This document shows positions 1 to 10,967 of a stretch of 64,000 bases of DNA, piece after piece (within the stretch, counting starts at the first letter, position 1; each line of letters begins with the position of its first letter). Position numbers and translations under genes: made by a program. A model generated the notes under the pieces. The model saw only the letters and a list, made by a program, of their open reading frames with translations, searched no databases and was not told the DNA's origin. The stretch comes from Microbulbifer sp. ALW1 (GTDB lineage: Bacteria > Pseudomonadota > Gammaproteobacteria > Pseudomonadales > Cellvibrionaceae), in assembly GCF_009903625.1 (NCBI RefSeq), contig NZ_CP047569.1:3016501-3080500 (forward strand), read 5' to 3'.

Positions 1-2169
1 AAACGCATCGTTCTCGGTTTGCCTCTGGGTATCGGCAAAGCCAACCAGTTTGCCAACGCCCTCTATGCCCGGGCGGAACAGGATCCTGAGATATCCCTGA
101 CCATCTTTACCGCGCTGACACTGGAGCGTCCTGGCGCTGGCAATGAATTACAGCGGCGTTTTGTGCAGCCATTGCTCGACCGATTGTACGCAGACTACCA
201 GGATCTGGCTTACACCCGGGCGCGCCGCAAGGGGCTGCTGCCAAAAAATATCGAGGTTTGTGAGTTTTTTATCCAGCCCGGCAGCTTCTTGAGAGTCCCG
301 TCGGCACAGCAGAGTTATGTCAGCGCCAATTACACCCATGTACCCCGGGATCTGCTTGACCGAGGTGTTAATGTGGTGGCGCAGATGGTGTCGCCGGCGT
401 CGGACGGCAGTGGTGATCTGAGCCTGAGTGGCAATCCGGATCTGACCTTGCCGCTACTGGAGCTGGCGCAAGAGCGGGGTTATCCCCCCATCACCCTGGT
501 GGGCGAAGTCAATCCGCAGCTGCCGTTCATGGGTGGCGACGCCCGGGTTGCCCCTGCCATGTTCGATTTTCTGCTTGAGGGAGAGGATTTCAATCGCGAA
601 ATTTTCCCCGCCCCCAATCCTCCTGTTCGCCTGACGGATTACGCCCTGGCCTTTCATATCGCCGGCCTGGTGAAGGATGGCGGTACCCTGCAGGTGGGTA
701 TCGGTGCCCTGGGCGATGCCATTTGCCATGTGTTGCGCCTGCGTCACTGCAGCAACCTGGACTACCGCGACATACTGACTTCCCTGAACCTGGATACTGA
801 TAAAGCACTGTGCAAATTGCCGCTGGAACTCGGCGTGTTTCAGCGGGGCATCTACGGCGCCAGCGAAATGGTACCGGAAGGCTTTTTGCATCTGCGCCGC
901 GCCGGAGTCCTGAAACGCGCGGTCTACGCGGATGCGGCCGTGCAGCGAATATTGAATGAAGATAAAGCCACAGACACCGTTGGCGAAGACCTGTTGATTG
1001 CATTGCGGGAGGCTGGCCGTATTCAGTGTCCATTGACGGAAGCGGATACGGCTTTTCTCCAGTCCGCTGGCATCGTGGATCCCAGCTATAGCTGGCGTGG
1101 CCATCGTTTTCTCGACGAACACGGTGAGATGGAAGAGTGTGACCTGCATAGCAGCGTCGGCCGCAAGAAGTTGATGGGTCGCTGTGAGGGGCAGAAACTG
1201 TCAGGAGGAATCTGGCTGCACGGTGGTTTCTATCTGGGCTCTACGGGCATGTACCGCGCGCTGCGTGCCATGCCGGCGAGTGAGCTGGAGGGCATCAATA
1301 TGACCGGCATCGACTTCATTAACGAGTTGCAAAAAGGGCACGCCCTTAAAGTTGCCCAGCGGCAACAGGCGCGCTTTGTGAACTCCGCGATGATGGTCAC
1401 CCTGAACGGCGCGGTGATCTCCGACGGCCTGGAAGACGGTCAGGTCGTAAGTGGGGTTGGTGGCCAATACAATTTTGTTGCCCAGGCACATGAACTGCCC
1501 GGTGGTCGCTCAGTGATTGCACTCGCCAGTACGCGCATTAGCGATGGCCGAATTCGCAGCAACATTGTGTGGGAATACCCCCACTGCACCATTCCTCGTC
1601 ACCTGCGTGACATAGTGGTAACCGAGTACGGCGTTGCCGACCTGCGCGGCAAAACCGACCGCGATGTGATTGTCACCATGCTCGCCATTACGGATTCACG
1701 CTTTCAGAAGGAGCTGCTCGAAAAGGCCAGGGCAGCCGGCAAGGTGGAAGCGGACTACGTTATCCCGGAAAACTTTAGCAATAACACCCCGGATCATATC
1801 CAGGCGGTGTTCAATCAGGGACATCGGCTGACCCTGTTGCCTTACTACCCCCTGGGTACAGATCTCACCCGGGAGGAAGCGCAACTGGCCATCGGCCTCA
1901 AAGCGCTGAAGGAAGAGGGCCGCAAGATTTGGGACTTGTGGCCGGTACTGCGCAAAGGACTGGTCGCCTGCAAAAGTCGGGCACCGGAGTACAAGGGCAT
2001 CCACGACTGCCTGGCACGCATGGATTTTGAGTACGGTGATACCTTTGAGCACCGGCTGGAAGCATATCTGGTTGCCGGGGCGCTGCTGCGGTTTGTGGAT
2101 CGCAACCGACCGCTGGGAGAGGTGGCCGAGCCATCAGAGCGGCGTCCCGACCTCTCAGCCGATGTGTAG
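1..2169 (+). CDS. acetyl-CoA hydrolase/transferase family protein (5' end outside window)
   Basis: The reading frame is open from base 1 (first residues KRIVLGLPLG), so the true start lies upstream and at least 722 residues are present. The family moves CoA between acetyl-CoA and acetate or another acid, or hydrolyses acetyl-CoA. The C-terminal half carries the AcH C-terminal domain, recognised by GVGGQYNFV, the following region ending IVWEYPHCTIP, and VTEYGVADLRGKTDRD. The protein is longer than the usual ~500-residue enzymes, as in the long proteobacterial subgroup. It converges on pta with only 8 bases between stop codons, next to ackA, aceA and glcB, which supports a role in acetate/acetyl-CoA exchange. 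The acceptor acid cannot be read from the sequence. Confidence 0.85.
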   Translation, partial: KRIVLGLPLGIGKANQFANALYARAEQDPEISLTIFTALTLERPGAGNELQRRFVQPLLDRLYADYQDLAYTRARRKGLLPKNIEVCEFFIQPGSFLRVPSAQQSYVSANYTHVPRDLLDRGVNVVAQMVSPASDGSGDLSLSGNPDLTLPLLELAQERGYPPITLVGEVNPQLPFMGGDARVAPAMFDFLLEGEDFNREIFPAPNPPVRLTDYALAFHIAGLVKDGGTLQVGIGALGDAICHVLRLRHCSNLDYRDILTSLNLDTDKALCKLPLELGVFQRGIYGASEMVPEGFLHLRRAGVLKRAVYADAAVQRILNEDKATDTVGEDLLIALREAGRIQCPLTEADTAFLQSAGIVDPSYSWRGHRFLDEHGEMEECDLHSSVGRKKLMGRCEGQKLSGGIWLHGGFYLGSTGMYRALRAMPASELEGINMTGIDFINELQKGHALKVAQRQQARFVNSAMMVTLNGAVISDGLEDGQVVSGVGGQYNFVAQAHELPGGRSVIALASTRISDGRIRSNIVWEYPHCTIPRHLRDIVVTEYGVADLRGKTDRDVIVTMLAITDSRFQKELLEKARAAGKVEADYVIPENFSNNTPDHIQAVFNQGHRLTLLPYYPLGTDLTREEAQLAIGLKALKEEGRKIWDLWPVLRKGLVACKSRAPEYKGIHDCLARMDFEYGDTFEHRLEAYLVAGALLRFVDRNRPLGEVAEPSERRPDLSADV

Positions 2170-2177
2170 ATTCGAGA

Positions 2178-4316
2178 CTATTTGAGCTGGCTCGCCTGAA
2201 TCGCCGTGAGTGCGATGGTGTAAACGATATCGTCCACCAGTGCGCCCCGCGACAAGTCATTGACCGGTTTGCGCATGCCCTGGAGCATGGGCCCAATACT
2301 GATCAGGTCAGCACTGCGCTGCACTGCTTTGTAGGTGGTATTGCCGGTGTTGAGATCGGGGAAAATAAAGACCGTTGCACGCCCGGCCACCGGGCTGTCC
2401 GGTGCTTTTTTTTCAGCGACATTTTCCATGATGGCGGCGTCGTATTGCAGCGGCCCGTCAATCACCAGATCCGGGCGCTTTTCCTGTGCCAGCTTGGTTG
2501 CCTCACGCACTTTTTCCACATCGCTGCCGGTACCGGACGTTCCGGTGGAGTAGCTGATCATGGCCACTCTCGGTTCTATCCCAAAGGCACTTGCAGAATC
2601 GGCAGATTGAATGGCGATGTCCGCCAGCTCCTCAGCATTGGGATCGGGGTTGATGGCACAGTCGCCGTACACCAGCACCTGATCCGGCAGTAACATAAAA
2701 AATACCGAAGATACCAGGCTGGCACCGGGAGCCGTTTTGATCAGTTGCAGGGCAGGGCGGATGGTATTGGCAGTGGTATGCACCGCACCGGAAACCAGGC
2801 CATCCACCTCATCTTCTGCCAACATCATGGTGCCGAGCACCACGTTATCCTGTAGCTGTTCCTTGGCTACGATTTCCGTCAGCCCCTTGCTTTTGCGCAG
2901 CTTGACCATAGGGTCGACGTATTTGTTGCGGGCGTTTTTCGGGTCGATGATTTCCACTTTGTCGTTGAGCGACAGTCCCTGTTGTTCCGCAACCCGGTGG
3001 ATTTCCTTGGGGTCGCCCAAGAGTACCGGCCGTGCAATGCCGCGCTCAGCGCAGATGAGCGCGGCTTTTACCGTGCGCGGCTCGTCGCCCTCGGGCAGTA
3101 CGATGCGTTTGTTGGCGCGGCGGGCGAGTTCGGTCAGGTGGAAGCGGAAGGCCGGGGGCGACAATCGTTTGGGGCGATTGGAATCGCGGCCGAGGGACTC
3201 CACCCAGTGATTGTCCAGGTGACCGGCAATAAAGTCCTGCACCCGTTCGATACGCTCCATATCGTCGGTGGGGGTTTCGGTATTGAAGGACTGTAATTGC
3301 AGCGCCGTCTGCCAGGTATTGGTATTGACCAGAATTACCGGCAGCCCGGTTTCCATCGCGGGTGCGCAGAGTTTGCGCACCATGGGTTCTATGTAATAAC
3401 TACCGGTCAACAACAGGCAGCCGATCTTGATACCGTTCATCGCGGCAAGGCAGGCAGCGACGATCACATCCGGGCGGTCGCCCGAAGTCACCAGCATGGA
3501 GCCGGGCTCAAAGCGATAGATCATATTGCCCAGAGAGCGCGAGCAGAAGGTCACGCTGTGCAAACGCCGGGTATCCAGCTCTCCGTAGTTGATGATTTCC
3601 GCCTGGAAATGATCCGCCAGGTCCTTCGCCCTCGGCGCCACCAGATCGGCGTTCCACGGAATACAGCCGATAATCGGCAATGGACTTTTGCCAAACAGCG
3701 AGAGAATCTCCAGATTGCCGCGGCGCACCCTGGGGCCTTCAAACACGCCGGTAATATCCGCACCGGGAGCATCCGGTACCTGCGAGGGCGCGCCTACCTT
3801 GTTGACAATACAACCGACAACGCGCCCAGCCTTGGCGCCGCCAAAGGTAGCCATGGCCACTTCCAGGCGGTCTTTCAATTGCTGTGTGGAATCCAGATTG
3901 GGGCAGACCACCAGCACAATATCTGCATCCAGGGTTTTTGCGATCTGTAGATTGAGTTGGCTGGCAAACTGATTTTCCGCATTGGGTACCAGTCCCTCAA
4001 CGATGGTGACATCGGCTTTCTTGGCACCCTCCTGGTAGCGCGCGAGTATCTCTTCCAGCAGGTCGGAAAGGTCACCGCGGCCGATCAGTGATTCCACATG
4101 GTTCATGCTGAAGGAATCCGGCACTTTCAGGCTGGATGCCTTGCGCAATATTTCGTTGCTGCGATCGCGATTTTTTTCCTGCTTCACGCTTTCCGCAATC
4201 GGCTTGTAAAAGCTGACGCCGACACCATTGCGCTCCAGGGCGCGCAGTATGCCGATACTGACCGAGGTGATACCTACCCCGACACTGATGGGCACCAGCA
4301 TAATTGTGCGTGACAT
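2178..4316 (-). CDS. pta: phosphate acetyltransferase (long, Pta-type)
   Basis: Converts acetyl-CoA plus phosphate to acetyl phosphate and CoA in the cytoplasm. With AckA it forms the reversible acetate overflow/uptake route. At 712 residues it is the long enterobacterial/pseudomonad form: an N-terminal BioD-like P-loop-related domain (about 1-220, start [13 protein letters not shown]), a middle DRTGG domain (about 220-330) and a C-terminal PTA_PTB catalytic domain (about 390-708, including [20 protein letters not shown] and [13 protein letters not shown] [10 protein letters not shown]). It lies 14 bases downstream of ackA on the same strand, so the order ackA-pta indicates one transcript. 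No terminator is visible between it and the convergent acetyl-CoA hydrolase gene. Confidence 0.96.
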   Translation of the reverse strand: MSRTIMLVPISVGVGITSVSIGILRALERNGVGVSFYKPIAESVKQEKNRDRSNEILRKASSLKVPDSFSMNHVESLIGRGDLSDLLEEILARYQEGAKKADVTIVEGLVPNAENQFASQLNLQIAKTLDADIVLVVCPNLDSTQQLKDRLEVAMATFGGAKAGRVVGCIVNKVGAPSQVPDAPGADITGVFEGPRVRRGNLEILSLFGKSPLPIIGCIPWNADLVAPRAKDLADHFQAEIINYGELDTRRLHSVTFCSRSLGNMIYRFEPGSMLVTSGDRPDVIVAACLAAMNGIKIGCLLLTGSYYIEPMVRKLCAPAMETGLPVILVNTNTWQTALQLQSFNTETPTDDMERIERVQDFIAGHLDNHWVESLGRDSNRPKRLSPPAFRFHLTELARRANKRIVLPEGDEPRTVKAALICAERGIARPVLLGDPKEIHRVAEQQGLSLNDKVEIIDPKNARNKYVDPMVKLRKSKGLTEIVAKEQLQDNVVLGTMMLAEDEVDGLVSGAVHTTANTIRPALQLIKTAPGASLVSSVFFMLLPDQVLVYGDCAINPDPNAEELADIAIQSADSASAFGIEPRVAMISYSTGTSGTGSDVEKVREATKLAQEKRPDLVIDGPLQYDAAIMENVAEKKAPDSPVAGRATVFIFPDLNTGNTTYKAVQRSADLISIGPMLQGMRKPVNDLSRGALVDDIVYTIALTAIQASQLK

Positions 4317-4330
4317 GGGTTATTCCTTCG

Positions 4331-5596
4331 TCATTCCCGGATGCTGGGGTCGTGGTTGGGGGTATCCGGGGGCACCAGTTCCGCCGCATCCCGGGCGATG
4401 ACCCACTCTTCGTTGGTGGGAATGACCAAAGTGACGGCGGACTGATCGCTTGAGATGGGACCTTCTTCGCCGAAGCGAGCACGGGTATTGCGCTCGCTGT
4501 CGATTTCATAGCCGAGACCTGTGAGGTGGGCGAGCACCATTTCACGGATCAGGCTGGAGTTTTCACCGATACCACCGGTAAACACCAGTGCATCCACCTG
4601 CGGCAGTATGCCGTGGTACGCACCGATATATTTCGCCAGCCGATAGCTGAAAATATCCAGCGCCAGTTGTGCGCCACTGTGGCCTTCGGCGGCCGCCTGC
4701 TCCAGGGCTCGGCAGTCGTTGCTGAGCTCGGAAATGCCGAGTAAACCGCTTTTCTTGTTGAGCAGGTCGTTGATTTCTTTCAGGCAGAAATCCATGCGGC
4801 TGCCCAGGTGCATTAGTAGCCCCGGGTCCACATCGCCACTGCGGGTGCCCATGACCAGTCCTTCCAGCGGTGTCAGGCCCATGCTGGTGTCCACACTGTG
4901 GCCATCGCGTACCGCAGTAATCGAGGCGCCGTTGCCCAGGTGCGCGGAAATGATATTGACCTCATTTACCGGCAAATTGAGCAGTTCGGCGGCGCGCTCG
5001 GTCACAAAGCGGTGGCTGGTGCCGTGCATTCCGTAGCGGCGGATACCGTGGTCCCGGTAAAGGCTGTAGGGCAGGGCGTAGATAAACGCATGGCGGGGCA
5101 TCGACTGGTGGAAAGCGGTATCGAACACCGCCACCTGGGGCAGCCGGGGAAAGGCCGCTTTGGCCGCTTCGATGCCCAGCAGGTGGGCCGGGTTATGTAA
5201 TGGGGCCAGTGCCACACACGCCTGAATGGCGGCGACCACGGCGTCGTCAATCAGTACCGAGTGTGAGAATTTTTCACCACCGTGTACTACCCGGTGCCCT
5301 ATGGCAATCAGGCAGTCACGCAAGTCCGCGCGCTCCCCCAGAATATCCTGTACCAGAAATTGGATCACTTCGGTATGTCGGGCATTTTCCGGCAACTTGG
5401 CGGTGTGCTTCTCGCCATCGAGGGTCCAGCTGACGGTCGGCTCTGGCTGTCCGAGGGCATCGCCAATACCCGACAGGGACAGATCGCCATTGTGTGGATC
5501 GATGATGGCAAATTTGAGCGAGGAGCTTCCGCAATTCAGAACAAGAACTTGGCTGCAAGACGGCATAGGGAACGCTGTTTTGTTGCGGGCTTGCAC
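4331..5596 (-). CDS. ackA: acetate kinase
   Basis: Phosphorylates acetate with ATP, or makes ATP from acetyl phosphate. ASKHA-fold family motifs are clear: VLNCGSSSLKF near the N terminus, GHRVVHGGEKF, HLGNGASITAV, TPLEGLVMGTRSGDVDPG and FTGGIGENSSLIRE. Length (421 residues from GTG at 5596) is slightly above the usual ~400. An ATG at 5566 starting MPSCSQVLVLNCGSS would give 411 residues. The GTG has a weak AGG upstream and the ATG has no good ribosome-binding site, so the start is unsettled. It is first gene of ackA-pta and follows the aceA terminator. Confidence 0.95.
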   Translation of the reverse strand: MQARNKTAFPMPSCSQVLVLNCGSSSLKFAIIDPHNGDLSLSGIGDALGQPEPTVSWTLDGEKHTAKLPENARHTEVIQFLVQDILGERADLRDCLIAIGHRVVHGGEKFSHSVLIDDAVVAAIQACVALAPLHNPAHLLGIEAAKAAFPRLPQVAVFDTAFHQSMPRHAFIYALPYSLYRDHGIRRYGMHGTSHRFVTERAAELLNLPVNEVNIISAHLGNGASITAVRDGHSVDTSMGLTPLEGLVMGTRSGDVDPGLLMHLGSRMDFCLKEINDLLNKKSGLLGISELSNDCRALEQAAAEGHSGAQLALDIFSYRLAKYIGAYHGILPQVDALVFTGGIGENSSLIREMVLAHLTGLGYEIDSERNTRARFGEEGPISSDQSAVTLVIPTNEEWVIARDAAELVPPDTPNHDPSIRE

Positions 5597-5620
5597 TAAG
5601 CCTAGTTCAAAATAGCGCCA

Positions 5621-5649
5621 ATAAAAAAAGGGCCGCAGAGCGGCCCTTG
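5621..5649 (-). terminator. rho-independent terminator of aceA
   Basis: An 8-bp stem (5628-5635 with 5641-5648, AAGGGCCG/CGGCCCTT) is followed, reading on the minus strand, by a run of seven T. It lies 30 bases after the aceA stop and separates aceA from ackA-pta. Confidence 0.9.
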
Positions 5650-5680
5650 AAGGGGTGTATAGCGATTCTCAGGGATACGC

Positions 5681-7279
5681 TTAACCGAACTGGTTCATGG
5701 TGTTGTCTTTACCGGCCGCTTTCAGGGCCGCCTCACCGGCGAAGTATTCTTTGTGGTCGTCACCCATGTCGGAGCCGGCCATGTTCTGGTGCTTCACGCA
5801 GGCGATACCCTGGCGGATTTCCTTGCGCTGTACGCCTTTCACGTAGCCCAGCATGCCTTGCTCGCCGAAGTACTCTTTGGCCAGGTTGTCGGTAGACAGG
5901 GCCGCAGTGTGGTAAGTCGGCAGGGTGATCAGGTGGTGGAAGATGCCGGCTTCACGGGCAGCGTCAGCCTGGAAGGTACGGATCTTCTCGTCAGCCGCGG
6001 CAGACAGTTCGGACTCGTCGTACTCGGCGCTCATCAGGTTGGCGCGGTCGTAGGCGGATACGTCTTTGCCTTCTTCTTTCCAGGCATCGAATACCTGCTG
6101 GCGGAAATTCAGGGTCCAGTTGAAAGACGGGCTGTTGTTGTACACCAGCTTGGCGTTTGGCACCTGCTTGCGGATCTCATCCATCATGCCGCCGATCTGG
6201 CGCACGTGGGGCTTCTCGGTTTCGATCCAGATCAGGTCAGCGCCGTTCTGCAGGGACGTTACGCTGTCGAGGATGCAGCGCGCTTCGCCGGTACCTTTGC
6301 GGAACTGGAACAGGTTGGAAGCCAGGCGCTTCGGGCGCAGCAGCTTGCCGCCACGATTGATGACCACATCGCCGTTGGCCAGCGCGGAGGCGTCCACTTC
6401 TTCGCAGTCCAGGAAAGCGTTGTACTGGTCGCCCAGGTCACCAGGCTCTTTGGTGACAGCGATCTGCTTGGTCAGGCCTGCACCCAGGGAGTCGGTACGG
6501 GCAACGATCACACCGTTGTCGACACCCAGCTCCAGGAAGGCGTAACGCACGGCGCGGATTTTGGCCAGGAAGTCTTCATGGGGAACGGTTACTTTGCCGT
6601 CCTGGTGACCGCACTGCTTCTCATCGGAAACCTGGTTCTCGATCTGGATACAGCAGGCGCCGGCTTCGATCATCTGCTTGGCCATCAGGTAGGTTGCTTC
6701 CGCGTTACCAAAGCCCGCATCGATATCGGCAATGATCGGCACCACGTGGGTTTTGTGGTTGTCGATTTTGTTCTGTACCGCCTTCTGTGCAACTTCGTCA
6801 CCGGCTTCGCGGGCGGCATCCAGCTCGCGGAAGAGGCCACCCAACTCGCGGGCATCTGCCTGGCGCAGGAAGGTGTAGAGCTCGCCAATCAGGTGTGCTA
6901 CTGCCGTTTTCTCGTGCATGGACTGGTCCGGCAGCGGGCCGAACTCACTGCGCAGCGCGGCAACCATCCAGCCGGACAGGTAGAGGTAGCGGCGGTCGGT
7001 ATTGCCTTCGAAGTGCTTCTTGATGGAAATCATCTTCTGCTGGCCGATAAAACCGTGCCAGCAACCCAGGGACTGGGTGTACTTGGAGGAGTCCTTGTCG
7101 TAGTTCTCCATGTCCTTACGCATGATATCGGCGGTGTACTTGGCGATATCCAGGCCAGTTTTGAATTTATTCTGGGCGCGCATGCGGGCCACGGATTCCG
7201 GGTTGATGGCATCCCAGGAACTTCCGTTGGCTTCACAGAGCTTGGCGGCCGCTTCGATGTCTTTGGTGTAAGTGGACAT
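5681..7279 (-). CDS. aceA: isocitrate lyase (large, pseudomonad-type)
   Basis: Splits isocitrate into glyoxylate and succinate, the first step of the glyoxylate bypass needed for growth on acetate or fatty acids. The signature loop reads KQCGH (residues 221-225), the variant I associate with the larger ~530-residue lyases, rather than the E. coli-type KKCGH. Other conserved parts are CWHGFIGQQ, PIIADIDAGFGN and NNSPSFNW. The chosen ATG at 7279 (MSTYTKDIEAA, 532 residues) has GAGG nine bases upstream. An upstream in-frame start at 7294 adds only five residues without support. A strong terminator follows. A LysR gene diverges from its promoter region and glcB lies beyond it. Confidence 0.96.
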   Translation of the reverse strand: MSTYTKDIEAAAKLCEANGSSWDAINPESVARMRAQNKFKTGLDIAKYTADIMRKDMENYDKDSSKYTQSLGCWHGFIGQQKMISIKKHFEGNTDRRYLYLSGWMVAALRSEFGPLPDQSMHEKTAVAHLIGELYTFLRQADARELGGLFRELDAAREAGDEVAQKAVQNKIDNHKTHVVPIIADIDAGFGNAEATYLMAKQMIEAGACCIQIENQVSDEKQCGHQDGKVTVPHEDFLAKIRAVRYAFLELGVDNGVIVARTDSLGAGLTKQIAVTKEPGDLGDQYNAFLDCEEVDASALANGDVVINRGGKLLRPKRLASNLFQFRKGTGEARCILDSVTSLQNGADLIWIETEKPHVRQIGGMMDEIRKQVPNAKLVYNNSPSFNWTLNFRQQVFDAWKEEGKDVSAYDRANLMSAEYDESELSAAADEKIRTFQADAAREAGIFHHLITLPTYHTAALSTDNLAKEYFGEQGMLGYVKGVQRKEIRQGIACVKHQNMAGSDMGDDHKEYFAGEAALKAAGKDNTMNQFG

Positions 7280-7503
7280 GCTGTGTTTCCTCAAAAAGGT
7301 GACTGCGAGTAGGTTGTGCGTATCCTAGGAGTGCTGGCATAATTTGGCTAATTTATTGTCATTATTCTCGCTATCCAAAATATGAATGTGCTGGATGGCG
7401 GGTCTGAATAGTGGGTCTGTGATGCGATTGTTGAATCCATGCGCTGACCTGTGTCTGACTTGAACTGCAATGCGGCGCCACCGTCGTTAGAGAGCCCCTG
7501 CCC
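7280..7503. promoter_or_regulatory. divergent aceA / LysR regulatory region
   Basis: A 224-base gap between divergently transcribed aceA and a LysR gene. LysR proteins commonly bind such shared regions and control both genes. An AT-rich stretch around 7335-7385 could hold the promoters, but I cannot fix a -35/-10 pair or a T-N11-A box with confidence. Confidence 0.4.
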
Positions 7504-8439
7504 ATGAACCTGGAAAGAGCCGATCTCAACCTGCTGGTCTACCTGGATGTCCTGTTGCGCGAACGCAATGTGACCCGCGCTGCCAATCATCTGGGTCTGT
7601 CCCAACCCGCCATGAGCAATGGCCTCAAGCGCCTGCGGGAACTCTTCGGCGACCCGCTACTGGTGCGCACCCGGGAGGGCATGATGCCCACCGAACGTGC
7701 CATGGAGCTGCAGCCAATGGTGCGGGAAGCCCTGGCCGCCATCGACCAGGTGATCCAGCCGAATCGGGATTTTGCGCCCGCGGATGCCCGCCGCACCTTC
7801 CGTATCATGGCCAGTGATTACGCCGAATCCACGCTGATCCCACCGCTGCTGAAGCAGCTGCGCGTGAGTGCTCCCGGTATCAGTCTAGACATCATGACCC
7901 CCAGTGATGTGAGCTTTGTGGACGTGGAACAGGGTAAGGTGGACATGGTGATCAACCGTTTTGATTCCATGCCCCAGAGCTTCCACCAGGCCACCATCTG
8001 GAATGACAGCTTTTCCTGCGTACTGCGTGCCGATAACCCCATCCTCCAGGACTACAATCTGGACAGTTACCTGCAGGCACAGCATATCTGGGTGAGCAAA
8101 ACCGGTATGGGAGTTGGGGTTGGGGTCAATCCGGAAGACGTGCAGCGCCTGGGCTGGGTGGACGAGGCCATTGGTCGGCTGGGCCAGAAACGGGATATTT
8201 CCGTGTTTACCCGCCACTATCAGGTGGCGATGCTACTGGCGGAACAGAGTGACCTGATTGTCACCGTGCCCACACGGCTGGCCCAGCTGGCATCCAGTAA
8301 TCCGCGGGTCGTGCTGCGAGAGCCACCGCTCAAGATCCCCCCGCTGGAGCTGAAAATGGCCTGGAGCCCACTGTTGCAGCAGAGCGCACCCCATCGCTGG
8401 ATGCGGCGCCTGATTCTCGATGTGGGGCGGCAACTCTGA
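7504..8439 (+). CDS. LysR-family transcriptional regulator, likely of the glyoxylate shunt
   Basis: A 311-residue LysR-type regulator. The N-terminal winged helix-turn-helix (about 8-66) reads LNLLVYLDVLLRERNVTRAA, then LGLSQPAMSNGLKRLRELFG and DPLLVRT. The remainder is the periplasmic-binding-protein-like effector domain, starting RTFRIMASDYAES. It sits exactly between aceA (divergent) and glcB (downstream, same strand, 141-base gap). Control of isocitrate lyase and/or malate synthase is therefore the natural inference. The effector is unknown. Confidence 0.88.
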   Translation: MNLERADLNLLVYLDVLLRERNVTRAANHLGLSQPAMSNGLKRLRELFGDPLLVRTREGMMPTERAMELQPMVREALAAIDQVIQPNRDFAPADARRTFRIMASDYAESTLIPPLLKQLRVSAPGISLDIMTPSDVSFVDVEQGKVDMVINRFDSMPQSFHQATIWNDSFSCVLRADNPILQDYNLDSYLQAQHIWVSKTGMGVGVGVNPEDVQRLGWVDEAIGRLGQKRDISVFTRHYQVAMLLAEQSDLIVTVPTRLAQLASSNPRVVLREPPLKIPPLELKMAWSPLLQQSAPHRWMRRLILDVGRQL

Positions 8440-8580
8440 GTCGATTCACCGGCGACAAGCGGAATTAAATTCATCTAACGAATAGTGAAGATTCCACCTA
8501 TAAATTAGCGGTATGCCAATTGGCGTGTTTAGAATGCCGCAACTTACCAGTCTAAATTCACCAGAACCATGAGGTCAGAC

Positions 8581-10755
8581 ATGACGGAAAGAGTCCGTAT
8601 TGGCGGTCTGCAGATCGCTGCAGAACTGCACGCATTGATTGCGGAAGAGGCAATCCCCGGCACAGGAGTCAGTGCTGATGTGTTCTGGGCGGAATTTGAA
8701 AAAATCGTCAATGACCTGGCGCCGGTCAACCGTGCGTTGCTGGAGAAGCGCGATGCCATCCAGGCGCGCATGGACCAGTGGTATAGCGACAATCCCCAGG
8801 GCTATCGCGATCTGGACAAGTACAAGGATTTCCTCAAGGAAATTCATTACCTGGTAGAAGAACCGGCCGATTTTTCTGCGAAGACGGAAAATGTCGACCC
8901 GGAAATCGCCACCATGGCGGGCCCCCAACTGGTGGTGCCGGTAATGAATGCCCGCTATGCCCTGAACGCGGCCAATGCGCGCTGGGGCAGCCTCTACGAC
9001 GCACTCTACGGCACCGACGTAATCGGTGAAGAGGACGGGGCGGAAAAAGGCGGCGAATACAATCCGGTGCGCGGCAGCAAGGTGATCGATTATGGTCGCG
9101 AATTCCTGGATCAGGCTGCACCCCTCAACGGCACCAGCCATACCGAAGTGCGTGAATACCGTATCAACGGGTCACTGCTGGAAGCCGTATTGCGCAATGG
9201 CAAAGTGGCAGCCCTGAAAGACAGTCGCCAGTTCGCCGGTTATCGCGGTGATCAGGAAGCGCCTGAGGCCATCCTGCTGAATCACAATGGCCTGCATTTT
9301 GAAATTCAGATCGATAGTACAAGCCCCATCGGCAAAGCCGATAAAGCGGGTGTCAAAGACATTCTGCTGGAATCGGCGCTCACCACCATTATGGATTGTG
9401 AAGATTCCGTCGCTGCGGTAGACGCAGAAGACAAAGTGGTGGTTTACCGCAATTGGCTCGGCCTGATGAAGGGCGACCTGAAGGAAACCCTGTCCAAGGG
9501 CGGCAAGGAAGTTGTACGTACACTGAACCCGGATCGCGAATACGCCGGAGCAGAAGGTGGCAAGTTGACCCTGCCGGGGCGCAGCCTGATGTTCGTGCGC
9601 AATGTGGGTCACCTGATGACCAACGATGCCGTTCTGGATAAAGACGGCAATGAAGTACCGGAAGGTATCCTCGACGGTATGATCACCAGCTTGATCGCCA
9701 TCCACGATCTGCGCGGCAATGGCGATATCAAGAATTCCCGCGCCGGCAGCGTCTATATCGTTAAGCCGAAAATGCACGGGCCGGAAGAGGTGGCCTTTGC
9801 CAATACGCTGTTCAATCGTATCGAAGATGCCTTGGGTCTTGCGCGCAACACTCTGAAAATGGGCATCATGGATGAGGAGCGCCGCACCACGGTTAACCTC
9901 AAAGCCTGTATTGCCGCTGCCAAAGAACGGGTGGTATTCATCAATACCGGTTTCCTGGATCGCACGGGCGACGAGATCCATACCTCCATGCTGGCGGGAC
10001 CGATGATCCGTAAGGGCGAAATGAAACAGTCCAAGTGGATTGCCGCCTATGAAGACTGGAATGTGGACACCGGACTGGCGACCGGCCTCAAAGGTCGCGC
10101 ACAGATCGGTAAAGGTATGTGGGCCATGCCCGATATGATGGCGGCCATGATGCAGGCCAAAATCGGTCACCCAATGGCCGGGGCCAATACTGCGTGGGTA
10201 CCGTCGCCCACCGCTGCCACCTTGCACGTACTCCACTACCATAAAGTCGATGTGGCGAAAGTGCAGGAAGAGCTGGCAAAGCACAAACGCGCCAGTCTCG
10301 ACGACATCCTGACGGTGCCGGTGGCAGACAACCCCCAGTGGAGCGCGGAGGAAATCCAGCGTGAACTGGACAACAACGCCCAGGGTATCCTCGGGTATGT
10401 GGTGCGCTGGATTGACCAGGGCGTTGGTTGCTCCAAGGTTCCGGATATCCACGATGTAGGCCTGATGGAAGACCGCGCTACCCTGCGGATTTCCTCGCAG
10501 CATATTGCCAACTGGCTGAAGCAGGGTATCTGCACCAGGGCGCAGGTTGAGGAAACCATGCAGCGCATGGCGGCCGTTGTTGACCGCCAGAATGCTGCGG
10601 ATCCGAGCTACCGGGATATGGCGCCGAATTTCGACGCCAGCATTGCCTTCCAGGCTGCCTGTGAGTTGGTATTTGAAGGCTGTGCCCAGCCCAATGGCTA
10701 CACCGAGCCGGTTCTGCACCGTCGCCGCCGGGAATTCAAGGCCAGCCAGCGATAG
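8581..10755 (+). CDS. glcB: malate synthase G
   Basis: Condenses glyoxylate with acetyl-CoA to malate, completing the glyoxylate bypass. The G isoform is monomeric, about 720-730 residues. This one is 724 residues from ATG 8581 ([16 protein letters not shown]), which has GAGG seven bases upstream and is preferred over the in-frame ATG at 8569. Conserved stretches include [73 protein letters not shown] and [17 protein letters not shown]. The last contains the aspartate that serves as catalytic base in E. coli GlcB. It ends just before a strong terminator. Confidence 0.97.
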   Translation: MTERVRIGGLQIAAELHALIAEEAIPGTGVSADVFWAEFEKIVNDLAPVNRALLEKRDAIQARMDQWYSDNPQGYRDLDKYKDFLKEIHYLVEEPADFSAKTENVDPEIATMAGPQLVVPVMNARYALNAANARWGSLYDALYGTDVIGEEDGAEKGGEYNPVRGSKVIDYGREFLDQAAPLNGTSHTEVREYRINGSLLEAVLRNGKVAALKDSRQFAGYRGDQEAPEAILLNHNGLHFEIQIDSTSPIGKADKAGVKDILLESALTTIMDCEDSVAAVDAEDKVVVYRNWLGLMKGDLKETLSKGGKEVVRTLNPDREYAGAEGGKLTLPGRSLMFVRNVGHLMTNDAVLDKDGNEVPEGILDGMITSLIAIHDLRGNGDIKNSRAGSVYIVKPKMHGPEEVAFANTLFNRIEDALGLARNTLKMGIMDEERRTTVNLKACIAAAKERVVFINTGFLDRTGDEIHTSMLAGPMIRKGEMKQSKWIAAYEDWNVDTGLATGLKGRAQIGKGMWAMPDMMAAMMQAKIGHPMAGANTAWVPSPTAATLHVLHYHKVDVAKVQEELAKHKRASLDDILTVPVADNPQWSAEEIQRELDNNAQGILGYVVRWIDQGVGCSKVPDIHDVGLMEDRATLRISSQHIANWLKQGICTRAQVEETMQRMAAVVDRQNAADPSYRDMAPNFDASIAFQAACELVFEGCAQPNGYTEPVLHRRRREFKASQR

Positions 10756-10840
10756 TCGTGATAGCCGAGGCAGTCACGACATTGGCGATTATTGGTTGAA
10801 GCCAACAATGGCTCGAGTGTCACCAATGAAAATGAAAATA

Positions 10841-10870
10841 AAAAGCCCCGCTTCGCGCGGGGCTTTTTTA
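10841..10870 (+). terminator. rho-independent terminator of glcB
   Basis: GC-rich hairpin AAAAGCCCCGC / GCGGGGCTTTTTT about 85 bases downstream of the glcB stop. A-run and T-run flank both sides, so it may work in both directions. Confidence 0.88.
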
Positions 10871-10967
10871 TGGGGTACAAATTTATGGGCGCCCAAACAA
10901 CGGAATATTTGTGTAAGCTCAACCAATTCCATGCAATAGAAGCCGCCGTTATTCCGCACATTTTCGT

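Noticed and set aside
5753..7312. A 519-residue open frame on the plus strand across aceA
   Set aside because: It is antisense to a clearly recognised isocitrate lyase gene and its translation resembles no protein. Long antisense frames arise from the biased codon use of highly expressed genes.
9172..10719. A 515-residue open frame on the minus strand across glcB
   Set aside because: Antisense shadow of malate synthase G with no domain pattern and no ribosome-binding site.
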